DNA of 64,000 bases, from positions 62,001 through 126,000 of the forward strand of contig NZ_AQPN01000079.1 of the NCBI RefSeq assembly GCF_000403135.1, written 5' to 3'. The DNA comes from Arcticibacter svalbardensis MN12-7 (GTDB lineage Bacteria > Bacteroidota > Bacteroidia > Sphingobacteriales > Sphingobacteriaceae). The notes under the pieces were generated by a model, which did not search any database, was not told the DNA's origin, and saw only the letters and a list, made by a program, of their open reading frames with translations. Shown here one piece after another: positions 20,235 through 29,091 of this stretch (positions are counted from its first letter, which is position 1; each line of letters opens with the position of its first letter). The translations under genes and the position numbers were made by a program.

Positions 20235-20612
20235 ATGATGATTGGTTATGCCCAAGTTTCAACCCATGACTAGAATCTAGACTTACAGCTCGATGCTCTT
20301 AAAAAAAGCGGGTTGCGAAAAGATTTATCAAGAACAATTAAGTGCTTCACTTGAGCCCCCCCCAAAAAATTATTAGAAATGATATCTAATCTACGAAAAG
20401 AGGACGCAGTTGTCGTATGGAAGCTTGACCGATTGGCCAGATCCCTGAAACATCCGCTTACGTTAGTATCGGATTTCAAAACATCAGGTATTGAATTTCT
20501 TAGCCTTCAGGATCAAATCAATACCACTACCACCCAGGGCCGTTTAATTTTTAATATGTTCACGTCGCTGTCTAAATTTGAAGAGAAATCAATAAACAGC
20601 GAACGCTTGCAT
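20235..20612 (+). pseudogene. serine recombinase (resolvase/invertase) N-terminal domain remnant
   Basis: The reading frame MMIGYAQVSTHD matches the resolvase N-terminus with the catalytic serine in VST. It is interrupted by a TAG (CAG to TAG would restore it) and by a frame change near 20310. It then continues as LEMISNLRKEDAVVVWKLDRLARS and FLSLQDQINTTTTQGRLIFNMFTSLSKFE, the conserved helices of the resolvase catalytic domain. The C-terminal helix-turn-helix is missing: after EEKSINSER the frame runs directly into IS5 transposase sequence. The gene is dead but shows that a site-specific recombinase once sat inside this locus. Confidence 0.8.
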
Positions 20613-21048
20613 AAGAACCATGTAAACGTCGATATTGGCTCTAAACTGATCACCGGATTTGAGACCAGTTCTGCAAGTATCTATGATAGTGAGGTACTGC
20701 AGAATCTGCTTACTGAAGAAGATCGGGGAAAACCTTTATATGCTGACTTGCCTACCGGAGCGATAAACATGAAGCCATTCAGAAGGAACTGGGAATTAAA
20801 AGCGAGATCCATGAACGAGCTTACCGCCATACGCCACTGAGCCAGGAGCAAAAGCTGCAGAAAAGAGAGAAGTCAAAAGTAAGGGCCAGTTGGAACATGT
20901 GTTTGCCTGGATGCACCGTCAGGGTCATGAATTAAAGGTGATGACCATTGGTATAGACCATGCCACTGCAAAAATCACATTGATAAATATGGTCTATAAT
21001 ATGACCCGGGCAATTCACATTATTCAATCCGGTAGGCGATAAGGAAAA
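20613..21048 (+). pseudogene. IS5-family transposase C-terminal fragment
   Basis: Starting with KNHVNVDIGSKLITGFETSS this is closely related to the transposase at 6872-7914 (KNHVKVDIGSKLITGFQTSS there). It continues through LYADLPTGAI, where frames change, then VEHVFAWMHRQGHELKV (the next block, partly out of frame) and NMVYNMTRAIHIIQSG to about 21048. The N-terminal half and both inverted repeats are absent. It is fused in frame to the resolvase remnant, so one 153-codon frame reads across both. Confidence 0.8.
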
Positions 21049-21136
21049 CATTGGACACCAAAAAACTAGGTTATATCTATGATAGAGCAGTAAGCATTTT
21101 TTACCAAATTTAATTAAAAAGCGGTAAATTAAGTAT

Positions 21137-21840
21137 CTATTTTTTTACTTTACCGCTGTCTCTGCTACCGCTACACTTAGCAAAACCTACATTTAAGTCT
21201 CCCATTTCTTCACGGGCCTTGTCTACCACCAACATTAGCTCTTTCACTTTATCAGGATAAGTATCAGACACATTATAACGTTCCCCAGGGTCACGTGACA
21301 TATCATATAACTGTGCTTTTTCTACAGCCATTGAAATTTTCTTTCCCATATCCCCATCGTTGCCAGGTTGAGTGTTATAGGATCCCCATTTATGGGGCAA
21401 AACCAATTTCCAATTTCCTTTACGCACCCCATTCAAATTGTTTACTCCGAAATAGTAAAGTATGGTTTCTCGAGGCTCTTTCTTAAAATCCCCCTTTCCA
21501 AAGATCAGTAATATCAACCCCATCAATCTTATTATCAGAAAGTTTCCCATTAATGATTTTTGCTACCGTAGGTAATATATCTATGGCACATGCCAGTTTA
21601 TCACAAACTGTCCCCTCCGGTGTTTGACCCGGCCATTGGATAATAAATGGCACCCTTTGTCCTCCTTCCCAACCAAATTTGGAGTTTTAAAACCTGTTGC
21701 TCCATAAGTACCTACATCGCCATAACCTTCATCATCAATCAATATCAGTACAATATTGGGTTTACCTATATTTTTTTTGGGCACAAGCATGATTAAAGCA
21801 AGCTAATATGAAAGCTGTTAAAACGCTAATTTTTTTCATA
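21137..21840 (-). pseudogene. S1 sulfatase with the catalytic core deleted
   Basis: The start at 21840 gives a signal peptide (MKKISVLTAFILACFNHACA). An A8 tract (T8 at 21771-21778) shifts the frame; after it GKPNIVLILIDDEGYGDVG and FKTPNL are the normal S1 N-terminus. The sequence then jumps to GWEGGQRVPFIIQWPG, a block that lies some 200 residues later in intact sulfatases. The CxPSR cysteine and the central metal ligands are therefore gone. The C-terminal part (DILPTVAKIIN, GVRKGNWKLVLPHKWG, LYDMSRDPGERYNV) continues to a stop at 21137 with one more frame change near 21550. This is a true loss-of-function deletion, not just a frame error. Confidence 0.8.
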
Positions 21841-21865
21841 CAATTTCATATACCTAAGCAGATTC

Positions 21866-22798
21866 CTATTTACTTAAATGCTTCAAAATAAAATCCGCGG
21901 CCTTTTGATTAATTTCTGACATTGATGGGGAGATTTGTTTTCCGCTAAAACTATGTCCAGCATCTTTAACTGTAAACAATTCTACATTTGCACCTTTTTC
22001 TTTGGCAACTGATAAAAAATATTCTGATTGCATAATCGGTAATGTTATATCCTTATCTCCATGTAGTAATAAAATTGGTGGAGATTTTTTTGTTACATAT
22101 TCTACAGGACTTAATAAATGAGCGTAATCTTTTTTCTCTTCCAAAGTCCCTCCTAGCATTCTTTCATAAAATTCAGGCTCTGTAAATTTGGACCCTTTCA
22201 ATAATTTTTCTGGTTCAAAAAATGTGGTTAAAGGATAATACGAAGCAATACATTGAAATTTCGGAACAACACTTTTCAAACTTTCATCACCTAAAAAATC
22301 TTCATTATTTGCCAAAGCGGTCAATAAGCTTAAATGTCCACCGGCAGAGCCGCCCCAAAGCCCCATTTTCTCAATGTCGAAACCATATTTGTCGGCATTC
22401 TTAACCAAAAATCTGGCCGCATCTTTGCAATCAATCACACAATCGGCAACCGATGAAACACCCGGTCGCAACATACGATACTCAACCGTCGCACAAGCAA
22501 TGCCTTTTTCGGTTAAAATTTTAAGCGTTTCTAAGAAATTAGATTTAAGTATCGCATACATATTTCCACCTGCCCAACCACCGCCATGGGTATAAAGCAT
22601 AATCGGTGTTTTCTTAAATTTCCTTTCCTTAGGAAAAAAGATGGTCAGTTTTAATTGCTTACCATTTACAGTTTTGTAAACAATGTTTTCCGTGTATTTA
22701 AATTGACTTAAAACCTCTTTATCATCATTTTTATTTTGAGAAAATGAAGTTTGAAACAAAAAAACAGTGAGCAGACTTAAAATAGATATAACTTTCAT
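21866..22798 (-). CDS. exported alpha/beta-hydrolase carbohydrate esterase (HSL/BD-FAE type)
   Basis: 310 residues with a signal peptide (1-20, ends SFS). The oxyanion motif HGGG is at 71-74, the nucleophile elbow GGSAGGH has S151, DKDITLPIMQSEYF supplies the acid region, and the late histidine lies in KDAGHSFSG. This arrangement is that of the hormone-sensitive-lipase/BD-FAE group. PUL members usually remove acetyl or other acyl groups from sugars, but the ester type cannot be predicted. The gene follows GH39 by 9 bases and is likely co-transcribed with it. Confidence 0.85.
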   Translation of the reverse strand: MKVISILSLLTVFLFQTSFSQNKNDDKEVLSQFKYTENIVYKTVNGKQLKLTIFFPKERKFKKTPIMLYTHGGGWAGGNMYAILKSNFLETLKILTEKGIACATVEYRMLRPGVSSVADCVIDCKDAARFLVKNADKYGFDIEKMGLWGGSAGGHLSLLTALANNEDFLGDESLKSVVPKFQCIASYYPLTTFFEPEKLLKGSKFTEPEFYERMLGGTLEEKKDYAHLLSPVEYVTKKSPPILLLHGDKDITLPIMQSEYFLSVAKEKGANVELFTVKDAGHSFSGKQISPSMSEINQKAADFILKHLSK

Positions 22799-22807
22799 TG
22801 TGTTGAT

Positions 22808-24439
22808 TTATAGCTCTCTAATTAAAACGCATTCCCAAGGTGTTAATGTCCTTTTAATATTCAACACTCCATCGGCATTTGCTCTAGCCGTTATTTTTAA
22901 CGTTTGATTGGCTTTGTCCTTTAAAAATTGTGTTTCTGCTCTGGTTGGCGAATGTGGAGAGCCCATCTCTTTATAGGCAGTCATTACATTTCCATCGTTA
23001 TTATCCAGTATCTCCAATTCAAAAAATGCATTGGGTTCTAGATTTTTTAAAGTAAAATTCAATTCTCTTGACGATGCTTTCATGTATAAGCCTGCATCAC
23101 TACTTTCAGGCACTTTACTTTCAAATTCCTTTGGATAATTATAAGCTAAGGCGGTAATCTTTTGTGTTTGGCTATTTCTGCTTACAAATAAATTATTAGT
23201 ATAGGATAATTTTTCATCACCTAATTGATGTAACATTCGGTAAGCGTGATAAGAAGGTTTTACAATGCCTTGAAAATTTATCATCCCAAAACCGCCATGA
23301 AAAATATTTTCTCCTCCACCTTTTTCTTCAAAAATATCAGTAAATGTCCAGTACATTAAAGAGTTGGCTAAACCAATGCAGTCTAAATTTGCTTTGATAA
23401 TAAAAGCAGCAGCAGGTAAAACATCATGAATATGATCGCGACTGCTAGGGCTAGTGCTCCATTCAGTTAAATGGATTTCTGCATTAGGATAATTGCTATT
23501 GGCAACCGTTTTCTTTAACCACTTCAAATCGTCGTTAGTAGAGTTTACATAACGGGCAGCTCCTTTGCCTCTCCCTGTTTCTACATCAAATGCGTAATCT
23601 GTTGGGTATGGGTGGGTAGAAACGAAATCGACAGGTAATTTCTCTTTTGTGCAATAAGCCAAAAATTCTTCCATCCATGGCGATTTCCACTCTTTGGTAT
23701 TGATGAGATCCTTGTTCCAAAAAATTGATTTTTTATTATCGTAACGCTCACCTTCATAGCGGTTATCAGCAATAAAGTTACTGGTAGCTGGCCCTCCAAT
23801 TTTATAGTTTTTATTAACCGATTTTACAGCCAAAGCTGATTCCTTGTATAATCTGAAATAAGCACTTTTGTCTCCATCAAAAAAACCAATACTTAAATTT
23901 GGTTCGTTCCAAACTTCAAAATACCATGTTAAAATTTCTTTTTCTCCATAACGCTCAGTAATGTGTTGTGTAAATGCTTTTACTAAATCGTGCCATTTAT
24001 TAAATTTACTGGTATCGGGAGAAATATTGGCTTTCCACCAAAACTGAGTTTTACTATCAGTTCTGGCAATTCCTGTTGGAAAGAAAGCCAACTCCACAAA
24101 AGGTTTTACACCCATATCCAGCATCCTATCAAAAAGCTCATCAATATATTGCCAATTATAAACAGCTTTACCATCATTTTTCTCAAAATATGGAAACATA
24201 TCATCGTGAAATAAGCCGTGAAAACGCACATACTCAAAACCACAATTGGTTTTTACCGTTTGTAGTTGGTCTAACCATCCAGCTCTCAAACCTTCGTTTG
24301 CCCTACCCGCCCCTACACCTTTGCTCCAAAGAGGCTCAAATTTTTCACCATTAGTTTTGGTATCTATGGTTTGAGAAAACAAGTTTGTACTTAAAAATAA
24401 AAAACAGATAGAAAAGAGTTTAAATAATTTGTTGCTCAT
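22808..24439 (-). CDS. GH39 glycosidase (beta-xylosidase / alpha-iduronidase type)
   Basis: 543 residues with a signal peptide ending LFSQ (about 1-23). The clan GH-A barrel carries YVRFHGLFHDDM, VWNEPNL with acid/base E179, and IHLTEWSTSP with nucleophile E326; GGFGMINFQGIVKPSYHAYRML is characteristic of GH39. A C-terminal beta-domain follows (SRELNFTLKNLEPNAFFELEI). The family includes beta-xylosidases, alpha-L-iduronidases and exopolysaccharide glycosidases, so the bond cut is uncertain. In this locus it would act on the debranched oligosaccharides. It is the first gene of a unit with the esterase; its promoter should lie in 24440-24735. Confidence 0.9.
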   Translation of the reverse strand: MSNKLFKLFSICFLFLSTNLFSQTIDTKTNGEKFEPLWSKGVGAGRANEGLRAGWLDQLQTVKTNCGFEYVRFHGLFHDDMFPYFEKNDGKAVYNWQYIDELFDRMLDMGVKPFVELAFFPTGIARTDSKTQFWWKANISPDTSKFNKWHDLVKAFTQHITERYGEKEILTWYFEVWNEPNLSIGFFDGDKSAYFRLYKESALAVKSVNKNYKIGGPATSNFIADNRYEGERYDNKKSIFWNKDLINTKEWKSPWMEEFLAYCTKEKLPVDFVSTHPYPTDYAFDVETGRGKGAARYVNSTNDDLKWLKKTVANSNYPNAEIHLTEWSTSPSSRDHIHDVLPAAAFIIKANLDCIGLANSLMYWTFTDIFEEKGGGENIFHGGFGMINFQGIVKPSYHAYRMLHQLGDEKLSYTNNLFVSRNSQTQKITALAYNYPKEFESKVPESSDAGLYMKASSRELNFTLKNLEPNAFFELEILDNNDGNVMTAYKEMGSPHSPTRAETQFLKDKANQTLKITARANADGVLNIKRTLTPWECVLIREL

Positions 24440-24735
24440 GATGTATTAATTATAACCAATTATATTTCATCATTGGTTATTGGTAATTATTTGGTTATTT
24501 TAAGTTGAAGGTAGAAAAAATAAATTGATTTAGCAAAATGAATAAGTTTGTTTTCTTTTTGTTGATGGAATGCATTTCTTTTATAGCAACAGTACAATTT
24601 ATATCACCTATAAAATTTAAAGGAATGTGGCAAATTTATATTTGCAGATCGGCCCTATTTCTTTCTGATTCATCTATAAAAACATCAGCATAATTAACTG
24701 GTCGCTCGCCAAAATCGTGTTATTTAACAAACTAT
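24440..24735. other. promoter-bearing spacer upstream of GH39
   Basis: No gene is seen. The stretch 24455-24500 is dense in TAACCAAT/ATTGGTTA words, including ATTGGTTATTGG and ATTTGGTTATTT, resembling words upstream of susC. I see no certain TAnnTTTG box on the minus strand. Confidence 0.4.
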
Positions 24736-26181
24736 TTATTTGATCTTTATAATTGTATTTCCAGCACTGTTCCCAATTATCGCTCCGTTTGTTTTAATGC
24801 TACTTGAATTTACCTTAGGTCTAATTTCTACCGGTAATCCTGTATAATTATTTAAAACAAGATGAGTTGACGCTCCACTTCCTATTGGTGAAAAAGGATT
24901 AGACCCAGATGATCTGGTAGCACCCAAAATAATTGGATAACTTTGCTTTTGTGGTTTGTTTTCCCAGTTTCTAATGGTTATTACATGATTATCGCCAGCA
25001 ATACAAGCAACTGCATGCAGTTTTGTAATGGCTACGTTGGGAATTAAATAAAGCTCTGCTTTAGATGTTGCGCCATCATTAATGTAAAGCAATGGCCCAT
25101 TAACTGCATCTCCCCTGCTATTCTCTACATTTACTCCAGTAATATTAAAGCCAGATTCGCATCCAGTTGCCTCAGAATCTTTAATTACCATTTCTTCTTC
25201 AACTTTTGTAAAAGCAAAGCCAATACGTGTATTCTTGGCCTTACAACTAATTGCACTTACTGCTCCAGTACTTCGTTTATTAACCCCACCTCCGCCATAG
25301 GTACGGAAACCACATTCGCTTAATGATTTTGTATAACCGGGTGTAATTGCATTTTTTCCTTCGTAGTTTTTATATACCGATTCAAAATTTAAGTCAAAAG
25401 CAGGACCCGATTTTTCGGCAAGCATTTCATCAGTAGTTCTTGTAAAGGCTTCGGCATAACAATCTTTAAAAAGCACATTTCTACCACCTTGTACAAAAAA
25501 TAAATGCCCAAAAGATTTAGATATTACCGTACACCTATCAATAAGAACATTAGTACCGCTAATTAACATTCCACTGTGTTTTTTTAAGCTACTTATGCTC
25601 CCTCCACCTTTTCCAAGTAAATCGCCATAACCATAAGGATAAGAACCTTTTACATTTAAGGTTACATTTTCTATTTTCACATCTGTACCTTCTACTGTAA
25701 AAGAATTTCCTCCTTTGGCAGGGAACTTATCTCCAATATCTGTAATAGTTAAACCATTTAGTGAATTTTTATTTCCTGTAACATAAAATTCGATCACATA
25801 TTTCCCGAAAACATTTAACAATTTTGTATTCACCTCTATGGTTACCCCTGTAAAATCATAAGTATTATTGTTTCCGCTGAAAGTAATCATAGCTGCTCTG
25901 TTTATCACATCGGCTGTTGTATTATTTATTACTTTTTGGGTTAAATAATCTTCCATTTTATAAACTCCAGGAAGCATTTTCACCTTCTGATTAGAATTAG
26001 CGGCAACACTAGCAAGTTCTTTAATGCTCGAAACGATAAGTGAATCTGAAATATTTTGAGATTTAAACCTTTTTACCTTACTACTGTTTAACCCACCAAC
26101 ATCTTCAGTAAACGGCTTTGCATTTACAATAAAAGCAACACCCGCTAAAAGGCTTAATGCCAACAAATATTTTTTTCCCAT
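24736..26181 (-). CDS. exported beta-helix protein, candidate lyase or epimerase
   Basis: 481 residues with a signal peptide (1-21, ends NAK). After a short N-terminal stretch (LIVSSIKELASVAANSNQKVKMLPGVYKM) it shows repeated short beta-turn units: NSLNGLTITDIG, VKIENVTLNV, VLIDRCTVISK, VLFKDCYAEAF, MVIKDSEATGCESG. These fit a right-handed parallel beta-helix. It is about 100 residues longer than the beta-helix protein at 2639-3796 and not closely similar to it. I recognise no catalytic triad of a described polysaccharide-lyase family. Together with GH88 in the locus, one of the two beta-helix proteins is the best candidate for the missing lyase. Confidence 0.75.
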   Translation of the reverse strand: MGKKYLLALSLLAGVAFIVNAKPFTEDVGGLNSSKVKRFKSQNISDSLIVSSIKELASVAANSNQKVKMLPGVYKMEDYLTQKVINNTTADVINRAAMITFSGNNNTYDFTGVTIEVNTKLLNVFGKYVIEFYVTGNKNSLNGLTITDIGDKFPAKGGNSFTVEGTDVKIENVTLNVKGSYPYGYGDLLGKGGGSISSLKKHSGMLISGTNVLIDRCTVISKSFGHLFFVQGGRNVLFKDCYAEAFTRTTDEMLAEKSGPAFDLNFESVYKNYEGKNAITPGYTKSLSECGFRTYGGGGVNKRSTGAVSAISCKAKNTRIGFAFTKVEEEMVIKDSEATGCESGFNITGVNVENSRGDAVNGPLLYINDGATSKAELYLIPNVAITKLHAVACIAGDNHVITIRNWENKPQKQSYPIILGATRSSGSNPFSPIGSGASTHLVLNNYTGLPVEIRPKVNSSSIKTNGAIIGNSAGNTIIKIK

Positions 26182-26242
26182 CTTGTTTATAATTAATGTC
26201 TCAATAAACCAATTCTATTATTTGAATAGTACACTGGTGATG

Positions 26243-28990
26243 TTAATCTTTTTTAACTAATATATGAGATTTACCGGATCCCAAATAGCCTTGCAAATCA
26301 TCCCCTTCAATGTGAATGGAATAATTACCCACATGGTCCGAAGTGAAAAAACTTAGCTTAGCTATTCCATCTTTATCAGTTATAAAATTAGGTTCCCAAA
26401 ATATTGTAGAACGCAAATCTGCTATACTTACTTTAGTGCTTAATTGATATTTAGGCGAATAGAATTGTTTTGGCAAAGAAAAAGCCATAGGTTTAAATAG
26501 ATAGGTACCAACAGCTTTCTTTAAAAAAGGCCCTACTCCACCTCGTGTAGTAACTTCCAAAAAAGCATGTTCAATTGGATAATCTAAGGGATTACGGTAC
26601 TCGATAACATATTTCACAACATAGCCTGGGCTTTTCATCAACTCAATTCCTTTTATATCTTCCGCGTCGTAGTAATTAAAATAATCATTAAAATAAGTGG
26701 ATAAATCAACCCCTTCAGGTTTAAAAAACTCAACATCAACTCCATCTATAATTAAATGTAATTTTTGAGAATTTATACTGTAAGAACCATGACCAGTTTT
26801 GTTATATCTAAGAGTAATTTCGGGTATTTTTTTTCTGATTAAATCCCCCAATGTAGCCTTTCCTTCCTTTTGAATAACTTTTTCGTCTAAAACTAAATCT
26901 GCTTCGCCGGGACCATTTAAGTTTTTAGAGTCTTTAACCATTTTTTTTGCGGTAACTGATACCTCTTTCAGCATATTACCCTTCAATAGAAGATTTCTGT
27001 TATTATTTAATGCTAACTGATCTTTACCATTTAAAAATTCATTCTTATTGATATATACATTCCACGGAATTTCTGCTGGAAATTCTTTTGTGAATACCGG
27101 TGGATTAAACTCCTCTACTTCTATGCCCACATTAAAGCTTTTATTATGTTTGTTTTTTGCCTGAATAAAAAATATAGCGGAATCTCTTGGGAAGATATTT
27201 TTGTAAACAAACCTGCCTAAAGAGTCGGAAGTGGTTTCTAAAATTTCAAATGGCTTTTTTGAGAGCAAAACAATATCTGAATTTGCTATAGGTTTATTAA
27301 AGGCATTACTGACTTTTCCTTTAATCTCAAATTCTTTTTCGGCTTCAAAATTTAGTTTTCTTTTGACTGCAAAAGTTTTGTCCATCGCATAATTTACCCA
27401 GCCTTGGCTAAGTAGCAAATTATCTAAATTTTGCCACTTTATCTTATTATTAGTCACATCAGAATAATAATTAATATTTTCAATCTCGCCCTTTAAATGC
27501 GAGGATAAATTCATATAAGTAGTAATTGCCTGGTAGTTTAGGCTGTCGTTTCCTGCAAAAAAATCATCGGTTACTGCTAAAGAGAAACTTCCAGACACAG
27601 GTTTCCCGTGCTTATCCGAAACTTTTATAGTTAAACCTACACTATCTCTTTGATAATAAATATTTTTATCATTTGATACTTCAATTTTCAAATTATCCTG
27701 ATGATCAATATATACCAATCTTTGGATTACGATTTGTTTTTGTTGGTTAACAAGCAATAATGCAGTAATGCCTGTTGGAAATAAGCTTTTGCTTATTTTA
27801 AAGTCCAACTGCTTGCCAGCTATACTAGGCATAGAGGCATAACAAATAATATCCCTTGCTTTTGCCAAAAAACAATAATCCGGTGAATTTTTACTTTTAC
27901 TAATTCTGACCAACAAGCTATCAGAATCTAAGGAATTGTCCACTTGTAAAACACATCCTTCGTCTTTAATTTCGGGCAAGGAAAATATCTCTTTGGATGG
28001 CGCACCGTTACTGGGTTTTAGTAAGACATAATATTTTTTACCGCTACTAGGTTGTAAATAAAAGTATCCTATGCCATTATGACTAGAGGAAAAATCTAAG
28101 ATTTTTTTAGAATTTCCTTCTTCGTATAATTCTCCTGCTACCGAGGTGCTCAGTCCTAAAGAATTGATTGCTTTAAACGCAATTTTAGATTTAATACCGT
28201 TTACCAATTCCCCACTTTCGGGCATAAATTGTAAATCGATATCCAAGTTGCTATTTAATAGCAAAGGAAAATTAGAAATTTTGTTCTCATCGCCTTTTTT
28301 AAGACTTTTAATACTTAGAACCAATTTCTGTTTGTTAACCTTATCAGGAATGTTAGCTGTAAAATTTACATTCCCAGTAACATCTGTTCTCAATTTATTC
28401 TTTTGCAATCTTCTCTTATCATCTCTTAGACTCAGTTCTAAATCATTTAAGATTATTCCATCGCTTCCAAATTTTTTGATATTTAAATCAACAGAATATT
28501 TATTACCAGTACTATCTTCTAACTTACTATTATAAGCGACAAGCCAGTCTTGGTTATTGATATTAAAAGTCTTTTGAAATAAAGTGGCTTCACCAAAATT
28601 CCTCATCCAATTGGTGTAAGCCCTAAGAATATATCTTCCTGTTGGATATTCATTCCCATCTAAAAAAAACTGCCCAAAACTAATCCCATTCGCTACTGGC
28701 AGCATCCATCTTTTCATTACAAAATTACTATCGTTAGCTATTTCTACGTATAATATCCCACTTTTTATACTAGGAGTTAAATAATTGGCATTCAATATAT
28801 ACGCCTTAAACCACAAGGTATCATTTAGATTGTAATCTGATTGGTTTGTATGTAGATAGATTTTTTCTGCAGGGTTTTCTTGAACAAACTGATTGGACGA
28901 ATACACCAAGTTTTTCAGATTACTCTTATCTTGACTAAAGGCAAATACAGAAGTAAACAAGAATATGATTAAAGAATATGAAATTTTCAT
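26243..28990 (-). CDS. outer-membrane-type MG2/TonB-plug-like protein
   Basis: Start placed at 28990 because MKISYSLIIFLFTSVFAFSQ gives a normal signal peptide; an ATG 12 bases earlier only adds MHFT. ENPAEKIYLHTNQSDYNLNDTLWFKAYI is an alpha-2-macroglobulin MG2 domain, repeated macroglobulin-like domains follow, and FEIKGKVSNAFNKPIANSDIVLLS (about 600) is a carboxypeptidase-regulatory-like domain. VSVTAKKMVKD..TLGDLIRKKIPEITLR..KLHLIIDGVDV resembles a TonB-receptor plug without a barrel. It ends with DGIAKLSFFTSDHVGNYSIHIEGDD. About 915 residues. Such proteins are common in Bacteroidota and their function is unsettled. Placement between GH3 and a beta-helix enzyme suggests a surface or periplasmic role in handling the substrate. 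Confidence 0.8.
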   Translation of the reverse strand: MKISYSLIIFLFTSVFAFSQDKSNLKNLVYSSNQFVQENPAEKIYLHTNQSDYNLNDTLWFKAYILNANYLTPSIKSGILYVEIANDSNFVMKRWMLPVANGISFGQFFLDGNEYPTGRYILRAYTNWMRNFGEATLFQKTFNINNQDWLVAYNSKLEDSTGNKYSVDLNIKKFGSDGIILNDLELSLRDDKRRLQKNKLRTDVTGNVNFTANIPDKVNKQKLVLSIKSLKKGDENKISNFPLLLNSNLDIDLQFMPESGELVNGIKSKIAFKAINSLGLSTSVAGELYEEGNSKKILDFSSSHNGIGYFYLQPSSGKKYYVLLKPSNGAPSKEIFSLPEIKDEGCVLQVDNSLDSDSLLVRISKSKNSPDYCFLAKARDIICYASMPSIAGKQLDFKISKSLFPTGITALLLVNQQKQIVIQRLVYIDHQDNLKIEVSNDKNIYYQRDSVGLTIKVSDKHGKPVSGSFSLAVTDDFFAGNDSLNYQAITTYMNLSSHLKGEIENINYYSDVTNNKIKWQNLDNLLLSQGWVNYAMDKTFAVKRKLNFEAEKEFEIKGKVSNAFNKPIANSDIVLLSKKPFEILETTSDSLGRFVYKNIFPRDSAIFFIQAKNKHNKSFNVGIEVEEFNPPVFTKEFPAEIPWNVYINKNEFLNGKDQLALNNNRNLLLKGNMLKEVSVTAKKMVKDSKNLNGPGEADLVLDEKVIQKEGKATLGDLIRKKIPEITLRYNKTGHGSYSINSQKLHLIIDGVDVEFFKPEGVDLSTYFNDYFNYYDAEDIKGIELMKSPGYVVKYVIEYRNPLDYPIEHAFLEVTTRGGVGPFLKKAVGTYLFKPMAFSLPKQFYSPKYQLSTKVSIADLRSTIFWEPNFITDKDGIAKLSFFTSDHVGNYSIHIEGDDLQGYLGSGKSHILVKKD

Positions 28991-29091
28991 CGTGAAATGC
29001 ATTCAATTTATCAATAATACCAACTAGATTTCCTGAGATTAGAACCAAATGTCAATCTAATAAAATGCTAAAAATATTAATTTTAGTATTT

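Noticed and set aside
28146-28535. 129-codon plus-strand frame inside the MG2-like gene
   Set aside because: Antisense to a continuous, well-formed minus-strand gene; leucine/serine-rich composition typical of an antisense shadow.
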